NCBI GenBank assembly: GCA_964475515.1
Contig: CAYYWW010000006.1
Span: 1 to 28,165 of the forward strand
Origin: CAYYWW01 sp964475515
GTDB lineage: Archaea; Aenigmatarchaeota; Aenigmatarchaeia; QMZP01
Length of the DNA stretch: 28,165 nucleotides
Reading direction: 5' to 3'
Part shown: positions 7,173 to 14,273 of the stretch, one piece after another
Position numbering within the stretch: position 1 is the stretch's first letter
Layout: every line of letters starts with the position of its first letter
Notes under the pieces: model-generated
What the model was told of the DNA's origin: nothing
What the model saw: only the letters and a program-made list of their open reading frames with translations
The model's database searches: none
Position numbers and translations under genes: made by a program

Positions 7173-7868
7173 ATGAAAAGCGTATTACAGAGCAATTACG
7201 AAAAAACTAAGTTGAAAAATACATTAATGAAAATTTACGATGCTTTACTTTCTCATTTTGGAAATCAAAACTGGTGGCCTGCGAATAGAAATTTTGAATC
7301 AGGTGAATGGGAAATTTGCATAGGTGCGGTTTTGACACAAAACACAAACTGGAGAAATGTAGAGAAAGCATTGGATAACCTCTCAAAAAACAAAAAAACA
7401 ACAATTGTATCTATTTTAGAAACACCGATAGAAGAATTAAAGAAAATTATAAGACCAGCGGGCTTTTACAACCAGAAAGCCGAAAGATTAAAAATTTTTT
7501 CAAAATTTGTACTAAAGTTCGGCTCACTTGAAAGTTTTTTGAAAAACGTTAAAAGAGAGGAATTATTGAAATTGAAGGGTATAGGCCCTGAAACAGCTGA
7601 TTCCATACTCCTTTATGCAGGAAACAGAGCATATTTCGTGGTTGATGCATACACAAAAAGGGTTTTCTCAAGATTTGGTTTTATAGATGTGAACGAAAAA
7701 TATGAAACAATTCGTAAATTCTTTGAAGAAAACCTTCCAAGAGATGTAGAAATATATAAAGAGTTTCATGCACTTATTGTTGAACTTGCAAAAAACTTTT
7801 GCAGGAAAAAGCCTGTTTGTGATAGATGTCCGTTGTTAGAAATGTGCTTATACACGCGTAAAAAATAA
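7173..7868 (+). CDS. Endonuclease III-like / MagIII-type DNA glycosylase with [4Fe-4S] cluster
   Basis: A 231-residue HhH-GPD glycosylase. The helix-hairpin-helix is LKGIGPETAD at residues 134-143, the conserved catalytic Asp is D158 in FVVDAYTKRV, and four cysteines near the end (C210, C216, C219, C225) would bind an iron-sulfur cluster. Where endonuclease III has its Schiff-base lysine (GVGRKTA), this protein has Glu (GIGPETA). It therefore looks like a monofunctional glycosylase of the MagIII/3-methyladenine type, not a bifunctional lyase. Cysteine spacing is C-x5-C-x2-C-x5-C, one shorter in the first gap than EndoIII. It acts in base excision repair on damaged DNA. The downstream gene starts 24 bases later and may share its message. 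Confidence 0.85.
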   Translation: MKSVLQSNYEKTKLKNTLMKIYDALLSHFGNQNWWPANRNFESGEWEICIGAVLTQNTNWRNVEKALDNLSKNKKTTIVSILETPIEELKKIIRPAGFYNQKAERLKIFSKFVLKFGSLESFLKNVKREELLKLKGIGPETADSILLYAGNRAYFVVDAYTKRVFSRFGFIDVNEKYETIRKFFEENLPRDVEIYKEFHALIVELAKNFCRKKPVCDRCPLLEMCLYTRKK

Positions 7869-7892
7869 AAAATTAAAATCTATACTCTACTT

Positions 7893-8312
7893 ATGCAATT
7901 GGTGTACCAGGTAGGCGAGTTAGACATAGATTTAGATAACTTGAAGTATGAGGGAGTAGATCCCGACATGGCAGCACACAGATTCATCGTGGAGCTTGAA
8001 GAAAGTAGTGAAGGTTTTGTTGCTTCTATATATGTTGCTCCTGTGAGAAGGCATAGAGTAATCGCTCTTAGGCATGAAATAGATGAATCTAAAATAGCAG
8101 GCGGTGGTGAAATATTTTTAGATAGAGAAAATAGGTTGGTCTTAGCTGATTTTTCAGGAGATTATGGTGCTGTACCGAATTATGCTGCAAAGGCGTTTGG
8201 ACATATCATTGAAGATATTTTGGAAAAAAGAGGTGTAAAAATAACTGATGTTTTGGTTGACATGTATGAAGAGAAACTCAATGAGAAGTGGTTAAATTTG
8301 GATCAAATATAA
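7893..8312 (+). CDS. Conserved-looking hypothetical protein, possible Janus/Ocnus (phosphohistidine phosphatase-like) fold
   Basis: A 139-residue soluble protein. The middle shows GGGEIFLD, then NRLVLADFSGDYGAVPN, then the helix AAKAFGHIIEDILEKRG and a final strand ITDVLVDMY. The glycine triplet followed by a strand and a (S)xxYGxxxx turn leading into a helix recalls the Janus/Ocnus family (PHPT1), but I do not see its catalytic histidine in the expected context, so this is a weak fold suggestion only. It follows the glycosylase gene by 24 bases on the same strand, without a ribosome binding site. Confidence 0.5.
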   Translation: MQLVYQVGELDIDLDNLKYEGVDPDMAAHRFIVELEESSEGFVASIYVAPVRRHRVIALRHEIDESKIAGGGEIFLDRENRLVLADFSGDYGAVPNYAAKAFGHIIEDILEKRGVKITDVLVDMYEEKLNEKWLNLDQI

Positions 8313-8342
8313 AATTGTATCAACGCAATTTCTAATTCCAAA

Positions 8343-9485
8343 TCAGAAAAACCATAAAAATAACGATAACCCGCTTGCTATCAAAAAGCCTGTTATGAAG
8401 TTCGAAAACGAAATCATTAAGACAAGTAGAAAAACTCTTCCGAAATTTATCGTAATCTCTCTGAATACTATGTATTTTAAGACTTCAGTTCTGTTTGCCT
8501 TGTCGTAGCTCATTGCCTCAAATGGTATGCTCATTGTTATTCTACTTATCCCATAAAGAGAGTCAACAAAAAGTACCTGGTAGCTTGTCTTCACGAGTGA
8601 CTTTATTATCCATATAACAGATGTTGCAGCAGATCCTATTTTTAAGATAATTCTTCTGTTGATATCTGAAAAGAATCCTATGACAAACGAGAAGATTGTA
8701 GAAAAAAAGATGGAGAGTGATATTATGAAGCCCAGCGTTGTATAGCTGTTGTTAAGTATATGAAAAAATATGAAGATCGGCCACACTACATAAAATGTAA
8801 CATTCTCTGCCCCAAAACCAAAGAAGGATAAACCATCTCTAATTTTTTGATTTCTTTTAATTCTTTTCAAAGAAAATATTTTTTTGAAAGAAAAATGAAA
8901 CGGTTCATGAAAATCCTGGGAAAAAAACAAAGGCACTGCTGATAGTAGCAAAAGTGTTGAAGCGAAAATAAAAAGTAGATGAAAACCAAGTGTTGTTATG
9001 ATAACACCTCCTACAAAAGGTCCCAATGCATTGAATGTGAATATGAGACTAAAAACAACTCCAACTTGTTTTCCTCTTTCTCTGCTCTTACTAAATTTTG
9101 AAAAATCCATGTGATATGCTACCCAAAATAATGCCGAGTATATTCCAAAAATTGTTGCTGGGAGAAAGAGCGGCCATTTAAGTGTATCTAATGTATACAT
9201 CAAAAAGTAAAAAGTTATGAGAAAGGGTACACTTAGAAAAATGGAGTGTTTGAACCCAATCTTTGCTGAAATTTTAGCACTGGGAAATGCCAAAATTATA
9301 TGTGTCATAGTTACAATGAGATAAAAAGTAAAGACGTGAGTAAGTTGATAACCCATTTTTAGTAAATAGATGGGAATAAAAATAGAGATCATGGAGAGGG
9401 CAAATGACCTTAAAGCCATACTAATGTATAATTCATCGAGCTCTCGACTCCTCAGAAAATGTAAAAAATGATGATGACCATGCAT
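8343..9485 (-). CDS. Major facilitator superfamily transporter
   Basis: A 380-residue integral membrane protein with about 11-12 hydrophobic helices. The first half has the MFS-like loop AFPSAKISAKIGFKHS between helices 2 and 3, and a basic central loop (RIKRNQKIRDGL) separates two six-helix halves. The N-terminus is unusually His-rich (MHGHHHFLHFLRSREL), which might bind metal, but no substrate can be deduced. It is likely a drug, metabolite or ion exporter or importer in the cytoplasmic membrane. It converges with the upstream + strand gene and is preceded on its own strand by the rubrerythrin operon with a gap of 52 bases. Confidence 0.8.
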   Translation of the reverse strand: MHGHHHFLHFLRSRELDELYISMALRSFALSMISIFIPIYLLKMGYQLTHVFTFYLIVTMTHIILAFPSAKISAKIGFKHSIFLSVPFLITFYFLMYTLDTLKWPLFLPATIFGIYSALFWVAYHMDFSKFSKSRERGKQVGVVFSLIFTFNALGPFVGGVIITTLGFHLLFIFASTLLLLSAVPLFFSQDFHEPFHFSFKKIFSLKRIKRNQKIRDGLSFFGFGAENVTFYVVWPIFIFFHILNNSYTTLGFIISLSIFFSTIFSFVIGFFSDINRRIILKIGSAATSVIWIIKSLVKTSYQVLFVDSLYGISRITMSIPFEAMSYDKANRTEVLKYIVFREITINFGRVFLLVLMISFSNFITGFLIASGLSLFLWFF

Positions 9486-9537
9486 TAGATTGATTTTGTC
9501 TGATCACCTAATAAATTTTACCTTATTCGCTCGATAA

Positions 9538-9774
9538 TTATTTTTTGAGAGTTATTGTTAATTTATAAAATGCAAATAGTGCCCACACTGTTTCAAGAAT
9601 TATAAACGGTATGCTGTTTAAGATATACGCATAGTAGACAAGAAGAGCGCTACCGATTATATTGAAAACATTGTAAACAATAGAATCCTGCATAATTTTT
9701 TTGAAGAGGTTGAGAACGAAAGCAATTAATAAAAGCGACATCCCGCTTGCTCCAATCACAAGAACAATGTCCAT
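9538..9774 (-). CDS. CBU_0592-like small membrane protein
   Basis: A 78-residue protein with three hydrophobic helices: VLVIGASGMSLLLIAFVLNLF, SIVYNVFNIIGSALLVYYAYI and IPFIILETVWALFAFYKL. The pattern G.S..LL.AF.LN, then (D)S..YN..N..G..LL..YA, then P.....E..W...A.Y, is that of the small CBU_0592-type membrane domain found widely in bacteria and archaea, whose function is not known. It is the third gene of the set rubrerythrin, Ogg2, this gene, with a gap of 34 bases after Ogg2. Confidence 0.7.
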   Translation of the reverse strand: MDIVLVIGASGMSLLLIAFVLNLFKKIMQDSIVYNVFNIIGSALLVYYAYILNSIPFIILETVWALFAFYKLTITLKK

Positions 9775-9808
9775 ATGAATGAATTTGTTCCGTTAGTATA
9801 AAAGATTT

Positions 9809-10435
9809 TTATTTCAAAACCTTTCCTGTTTCAGAAAACCACAGATATAGATCCAACTCTGCTAAGCTTAAATTTAGACGCTTTGCTATTCTCCTCAGCG
9901 TGTCTTCTATTTCAAGGTATCTTCTTTTTGTCAATGTTTTTGAATTTTTGATCATACCGTGCTTTATCAATATGTCAAATATGTGAAAATCTATAATTGC
10001 CAAATTCTCATAGCCTATGTTTCTTAGAAAATGACTTGCTTCTTTATATCCAATCCCTTTAATGTTTTTCACCATCCATTCTCTTAATTCATATCCATTA
10101 CCGAAAGACCGAATTATGTTTTTTAATGAGTCTTTGTATTTCCTTGCCTCTACAATGTATCTTGCTCTTGTATTTGGATACCGATGGCCAAGCTCCCTTA
10201 ATCTTTTTGCTAACTCTGGCTCCTCCAGAGTCAGAAATTCTTCTCCTATTTCATCCTGTATTTTTATACTTCTCTCAGCATTGAAGTTTGCTGTCAATAT
10301 GCAAAAGCAAAGCTCTTTGAAAATTTCATTGCTTGGTTTTTTACCAGTTTCCTTGAATTCTTTTATTCTGGCTTCTATTACTTTCTTTATATCAGTTTCC
10401 TTCAACCTTTCAATAGATTCTAATAATTGTTTCAT
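9809..10435 (-). CDS. ogg: 8-oxoguanine DNA glycosylase/AP lyase, archaeal Ogg2 family
   Basis: A 208-residue HhH-GPD enzyme. The hairpin NIKGIGYKEASHFLRN at residues 124-139 carries the Schiff-base lysine K131, and IIDFHIFD carries the catalytic Asp D149. The protein ends FSETGKVLK, matching the lysine-ended C-terminus of the Ogg2 family (for example from Methanocaldococcus jannaschii), which contacts 8-oxoguanine. There are no cluster cysteines, as expected. It removes 8-oxoguanine and nicks the strand. The gene starts 10 bases after the rubrerythrin stop, implying one message for peroxide defence and oxidative DNA repair. ATG start at 10435. Cytosolic. Confidence 0.9.
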   Translation of the reverse strand: MKQLLESIERLKETDIKKVIEARIKEFKETGKKPSNEIFKELCFCILTANFNAERSIKIQDEIGEEFLTLEEPELAKRLRELGHRYPNTRARYIVEARKYKDSLKNIIRSFGNGYELREWMVKNIKGIGYKEASHFLRNIGYENLAIIDFHIFDILIKHGMIKNSKTLTKRRYLEIEDTLRRIAKRLNLSLAELDLYLWFSETGKVLK

Positions 10436-10445
10436 TTAACGTTTC

Positions 10446-11030
10446 TTAGTATTTTTCACATTTAAGTTCGAAGTAGTTCTTGGGATGGCCGCATGAAGGG
10501 CATTTCTCTGGTGGTTCTTCCCCTTCATGTACGTATCCGCATTTTCTGCAAACCCAGTAAACTTTCTTATCTTTTTTGAACACACTATTATTTTCAAGTT
10601 CATTTAACAATTTTTTGTATCTCTCTTCATGATGTTTTTCTGCTACAGCGATAGCTCTTAACCTCGCTGCGATTTCTGGGAAACCTTCCTTTTCTGCTAT
10701 ATCAGCAAATTCTGGATACATCTTTGTATGTTCATAGTTCTCTCCAGCTATTGCAGCTTTCAGGTTTTCCGCTGTGTTGCCGAGAATCGTTGGAGCCACT
10801 GCTTCAACCTTTATCTCATCCAAACTTTCATTACTTTTCTTTTTTAATTCATTGATCAATCTGAATAACCATTTTGCGTGTTCTCTTTCATTTTCCGCCG
10901 TAATTAGAAAAATTTCTGCAATCTGCTCAAATCCCTCCTTTTGTGCAATTTTGGCATAGAATGTGTACCGATTTCTTGCCTGGCTTTCACCAATGAAAGC
11001 TTTAACTAAATTTTGAATTGTCTCTTTCAC
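10446..11030 (-). CDS. rbr: Rubrerythrin
   Basis: A 194-residue two-domain protein. Residues 1-145 form a ferritin-like four-helix bundle with diiron ligand motifs ENEREHAKW, GENYEHTKMYPEF and AEKHHEERYKK. Residues 157-194 form a rubredoxin-like iron site, CRKCG (C161, C164) and CPSCG (C177, C180). The length matches the family (about 190). Rubrerythrin reduces hydrogen peroxide to water in anaerobes, so this organism is likely anaerobic or microaerophilic. The start is GTG with a very strong upstream GGGGGTGA. A leader of about 60 bases follows a TATA-like ATATAAAT near 11115. It heads an operon with Ogg2 and a small membrane protein. Confidence 0.95.
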   Translation of the reverse strand: MKETIQNLVKAFIGESQARNRYTFYAKIAQKEGFEQIAEIFLITAENEREHAKWLFRLINELKKKSNESLDEIKVEAVAPTILGNTAENLKAAIAGENYEHTKMYPEFADIAEKEGFPEIAARLRAIAVAEKHHEERYKKLLNELENNSVFKKDKKVYWVCRKCGYVHEGEEPPEKCPSCGHPKNYFELKCEKY

Positions 11031-11171
11031 AATTTCACCCCCAGTTAATTATTTCTTGGTTTACTTTCTTTTTACAACCGCGACGGCCTTTTTTTCACCT
11101 CTTTAATTATTTATATTTTTGTTTAATTTATGGGTATGGTTGAATATGTAATTACGATGAAATAGATCGTG

Positions 11172-12194
11172 CTAACTGTTTATCTTAAATCTCAAAAATC
11201 CCCCTATACCACCAATACTCAGAAAGCGCTCCCCCGCTTCATGGTTTGATGTTATTATAAATATTTTGGCTCCTTGTTTTTCTGCTTGTTCCACGATATT
11301 TTCGAATTCCGATAATTTTTCTTCAGATACAAGGAGTGTTTCAACTGCTCCATATTCTACTGATTTCCTTGTTTCTTCTTTTCCATAAACAACCAAACCG
11401 TCCTTTTTTATTTCTGAAAAAAATTTTTCTACCCACTGTGTTTCTTCCGCTATTCTTGTTTGAAGCAAAACTTTGTCAGCGGATTTTTTTAGAACTTCGT
11501 TTATGCCTGGCTTTCCGACATCGCTTGCATGCTCCAAAACTATTTTTTTCAAGAGCGATGGTCGTTTTTCTTTTATGTAGTTATAAAGATTTTCCCTTTC
11601 AAAGCCAGGCCCTGCTATAATTATACTTCTGTGGTCCTTTTGTCTCTCTAACACGTCTGTTATTTGCTTGTAGTACGAATTTTTGTCTTCGTCTTCCTTT
11701 TCCATTTTGCTTTTCCTAAAGGTGATAGAACCCAAAAGTTCGACGCCAGACTCTTTGAGACTTGCAAAATCTGCTCGTTCTCTGTCGATCATGCATATAA
11801 AAATCAATGGTTGCTTTATTTTAGCTTTTTTTAAACGTTCTATATGGTATTTTTTCCATTCTTTTTTGATAGTCAGAGTCATTCCTTGTTCTATTTGAAT
11901 GGTATGGTAAGAATTTAGATCGATGTCTTCAGGGCCTTCTTTTATTTTTCCCGTAAGTCTTAGCTTACCCGTATCTTTATGAAAACTTACCTTTTCGACC
12001 TCTATGGTTAGTGTAACAGGCCTGTGCTCTCCTTTAATTATCTCTTGTCCTCTTTTAATTGTAATCTTTCTTTTAGTCTTTCCTCTGACAAGGTCTCCTG
12101 TCTCTAAAACCTTACTTAAATGCCACACGTCTTCGGGTGTTTCTATCTTTAATTTCACAGTCCCTTCTTTTCTGTCAAACCAAATTATTCGCAT
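11172..12194 (-). CDS. pelA: Pelota (Dom34), mRNA surveillance / ribosome rescue factor
   Basis: A 340-residue protein with the pelota domain order. The N-terminal Sm-like domain starts MRIIWFDRKEGTVKLKIETP, with EDVWHLSKVLETGDLVRGKTKRKI. The central and C-terminal eRF1-like domains include ERADFASLKESGVELLGSI and IIIAGPGFERENLYNYIKEK, ending with the L7Ae-like KIFIITSNHEAGERFLSIGGIGG. There is no GGQ motif, as expected for pelota versus aRF1. It binds stalled ribosomes with aEF1A or ABCE1 and splits them. I chose the ATG at 12194, not the upstream start at 12275, because the family begins here and the extra 27 residues would overlap the divergent gene's promoter and start. Confidence 0.95.
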   Translation of the reverse strand: MRIIWFDRKEGTVKLKIETPEDVWHLSKVLETGDLVRGKTKRKITIKRGQEIIKGEHRPVTLTIEVEKVSFHKDTGKLRLTGKIKEGPEDIDLNSYHTIQIEQGMTLTIKKEWKKYHIERLKKAKIKQPLIFICMIDRERADFASLKESGVELLGSITFRKSKMEKEDEDKNSYYKQITDVLERQKDHRSIIIAGPGFERENLYNYIKEKRPSLLKKIVLEHASDVGKPGINEVLKKSADKVLLQTRIAEETQWVEKFFSEIKKDGLVVYGKEETRKSVEYGAVETLLVSEEKLSEFENIVEQAEKQGAKIFIITSNHEAGERFLSIGGIGGFLRFKINS

Positions 12195-12226
12195 ATTTAT
12201 TTGTTGTTCTACAAAATATATAACAT

Positions 12227-13336
12227 ATGAAGGGCCTTGATGACTTTGTATACGTTCTTGCTGTTGCAATCGCATTAATAACAGTTTTCATCGTTATATC
12301 TCCCTATATCACCCAAACTGCGAAGGGAGAAACAAAAGTTATAGAAAGCTTTTCTTTAGGTAGAGTGGGCTTTTCAACGAGCACTCCCACTAAGGACATT
12401 GATTTAGGTTCTTTCAATGTTGGCGAGGTTCAGAAAGAATTGCTTAAAAGAGTAGTCAGAATGGATATATCTGCAGGTTTAACTTCATCTGAAGAAAGAG
12501 ATGTTTTTGTGCACATACCTCAATGGCTTCTAGAGTCAAAACGAGGAGTAGTGATAAAATTCGATGTAAGAGATACAAACAAATATGGTAATCTTGTTAT
12601 TTTGTGGAACGGCAAACAGATTGTAAATGACAGGTTAAGCCCGAGAAAATATGAGTTTTACATAGAGCCCAAGTATGTTCAAGCGTCGAATACGTTAAAA
12701 GTCAAGGCAAATGGTCCTGGATTGCTTTTCTGGGCATCGACCGTTTACAGGATAGAAGATTTCACAGTTGAGTTGGAGTATGGGCCCTCAAAACTCTTCT
12801 ATTTCACACTTCTAAATAAAGAATTGGAGTCTTTTAAGAGCGGTAAGATAGAATTTTTCGCTAGAAGTTCCAATAATCTTGTAATAAAGGTTAACGGGGT
12901 TGAAATATTTAACAAAGCCCCCGACGGTGTTGAAACGGTTGAATTTGATGTTTCTGATGTTCCTTTAACAACAGGTGAAAATATTATAACTTTTTATTCT
13001 CCGCAAACCGTCATGGTTAACGGTGCTAAGCTGTATATTTACCTCTTTACCCAAGAAGTTGTAAAAACGAGAAATATCAATGTGAGCGAAGAAGATTATG
13101 AATTATTTAAAAACAATATTGGGAGGATCGACTATAAAGTCGATGATGTGCTAAGAGAGGGTATACTGAGAATACGTGTAAATGGGAATCTTGTGGAAGA
13201 AGCAAGGCCCGCACTAGGTTGGAATAATGTTACTTTTTCGGGTGATTTGATAGAAAAAGGTGAAAATACAATAGAGTTCAGCGCTACTGGAGAATTCTCT
13301 ATATCAGAAGTTAATTTCGGTGTCCAGTATAAATAA
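12227..13336 (+). CDS. Single-anchor extracellular beta-repeat protein, unknown
   Basis: A 369-residue protein. One N-terminal hydrophobic helix (YVLAVAIALITVFIVISPYI, residues about 9-28) anchors a large beta-rich outer part. Three related beta units can be seen: around GNLVILWNGKQIVND (about 125-140), NNLVIKVNGVEIFNK with GENIITFYS (about 220-265), and GILRIRVNGNLVEEA with GENTIEFSA (about 312-360). Each has a strand, an Asn-Gly turn, a strand, then a G-x-N-x-I-x-F strand, as in carbohydrate-binding-like beta sandwiches. I do not recognise a family. It is likely a surface protein. It diverges from pelota across 32 bases and ends at a hairpin terminator. Confidence 0.65.
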   Translation: MKGLDDFVYVLAVAIALITVFIVISPYITQTAKGETKVIESFSLGRVGFSTSTPTKDIDLGSFNVGEVQKELLKRVVRMDISAGLTSSEERDVFVHIPQWLLESKRGVVIKFDVRDTNKYGNLVILWNGKQIVNDRLSPRKYEFYIEPKYVQASNTLKVKANGPGLLFWASTVYRIEDFTVELEYGPSKLFYFTLLNKELESFKSGKIEFFARSSNNLVIKVNGVEIFNKAPDGVETVEFDVSDVPLTTGENIITFYSPQTVMVNGAKLYIYLFTQEVVKTRNINVSEEDYELFKNNIGRIDYKVDDVLREGILRIRVNGNLVEEARPALGWNNVTFSGDLIEKGENTIEFSATGEFSISEVNFGVQYK

Positions 13337-13347
13337 AAAAGAAAAAA

Positions 13348-13373
13348 TAAACCGCAAAAAATAAAGCGGTTTA
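13348..13373. terminator. Hairpin terminator between convergent genes
   Basis: TAAACCGC / GCGGTTTA form a perfect 8-bp stem with a 10-base loop, 11 bases after the stop of the surface-protein gene and 9 bases before the end of the zinc-ribbon gene. The flanks are A- or T-rich. The hairpin could end transcription on either strand. Archaea rely mainly on U-tracts, so the stem may instead protect 3' ends. Confidence 0.5.
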
Positions 13374-13382
13374 AATTTTATT

Positions 13383-13523
13383 TTATCCGCCTATTCTAAA
13401 GACTTTTGTTCCGCAGTTGGGACAAAGGCCCTTTACTGCCTTTTTACCATTTTTTAGCGTTACATTTTGCGGGTTTTTTATTTCAACCTTTTTCTTGCAT
13501 TTCACACAGTATGCTTCTGGCAT
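13383..13523 (-). CDS. 46-residue zinc-ribbon protein (DUF5679-like)
   Basis: A very short gene. It starts MPEAYCVKCKKKVEIKN and ends KAVKGLCPNCGTKVFRIGG. Two knuckles, C-x2-C at residues 6-9 and C-x2-C at 34-37, frame a basic middle with a KNGKKAVKG turn. This is the layout of the stand-alone DUF5679 zinc ribbons common in archaea and some bacteria, whose function is unknown. The ribosome binding site GGAGG lies 6 bases before the ATG, and the stop is followed by the hairpin terminator. It is downstream of the SdpI gene on the same strand with a gap of 77 bases. Confidence 0.85.
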   Translation of the reverse strand: MPEAYCVKCKKKVEIKNPQNVTLKNGKKAVKGLCPNCGTKVFRIGG

Positions 13524-13600
13524 AAAAAACCTCCTTTTTACATTTACCTTAATAATATATTGCAGAGTTATTTATAAAATTAGCGTCTTTACTTCTCTTT

Positions 13601-14236
13601 TTATCGATTTAATCTTTGGTATTCAAAATATGAATATACCAGTGTATAAACAGCTACCAATACAATCGGTACAATCAAGAAAAATACTGCGTATTTTGTG
13701 AAGATAAATCCTAAAAATGCAACTAATGCGGCGATTTTGAATAATTTTCCGCCCAGTTTGTGTGTTTTATTCCATACCTTTTCGTTGCTCAGTGTCCACG
13801 GTGTTCTTATTCCCACGAACCAATTTCTTTTTGCATTTTCTACCAAGATTCCTATGTAAAAGAAAAGGATACCGAATGCGGGGGAAATGGCCTGAGTCAT
13901 GTTAAAAATTATTCCCATATTCCAAATCAGAATCAAAGCATAAATATATAGAAGAAATAACAACATTAGAACCATAAAGTAATCATAATATTTTCTGAAT
14001 TTTTCAATGTTATGTTTAAGGGGGTCTATTTTTGGTATAATTATAAAAAGCAGAAACATGCTCGCGGAGAGAAGAGGAATCATGAGAAGTCCCCAGAACT
14101 TTGATACGTAATTATCTACTCGCCCTTGAAAATTCCAGTGAAAAGCGAGTTTATCCGGCATCTGAGGGTATAGATATGTTGCTAACGCAAAGGAAAGAAG
14201 AATTATACAAAGCGAAATAAATATACTAAGTCTCAT
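13601..14236 (-). CDS. SdpI/YhfL family membrane protein (DUF1648 plus SdpI domain)
   Basis: A 211-residue membrane protein with about six helices. The first helix pair contains YPQMPDKLAFHWNFQGRVDNY, the DUF1648 signature, and the later VGIRTPWTLSNEKVWNKTHKLGGKLF is the SdpI signature (VG.RTPWTL.N..VW..TH). In Bacillus, SdpI gives immunity to the SdpC toxin and acts as a signal sensor; stand-alone homologues are widespread and their role in archaea is unknown. Here there is no toxin gene nearby, so an immunity role is not supported by context. Confidence 0.88.
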   Translation of the reverse strand: MRLSIFISLCIILLSFALATYLYPQMPDKLAFHWNFQGRVDNYVSKFWGLLMIPLLSASMFLLFIIIPKIDPLKHNIEKFRKYYDYFMVLMLLFLLYIYALILIWNMGIIFNMTQAISPAFGILFFYIGILVENAKRNWFVGIRTPWTLSNEKVWNKTHKLGGKLFKIAALVAFLGFIFTKYAVFFLIVPIVLVAVYTLVYSYFEYQRLNR

Positions 14237-14273
14237 TGTAATTGTTTAGGGTGGTGATTTAAATTAATTCGCT

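Noticed and set aside
12195..12275. A 27-residue extension of pelota
   Set aside because: Pelota proteins start at MRIIWF-like sequence. The extension would run through the divergent gene's start and promoter and is Gln/His-rich without family match.
13417..13701. A 94-residue + strand ORF opposite the zinc-ribbon gene
   Set aside because: It is antisense to the zinc-ribbon gene and the end of the SdpI gene, with Phe/Leu-rich composition typical of a shadow frame and no start signal.
13601..14236. SdpI as part of a toxin-immunity module
   Set aside because: No SdpC-like toxin or SdpR-like repressor is nearby; the neighbours are a zinc ribbon and a ROK kinase.
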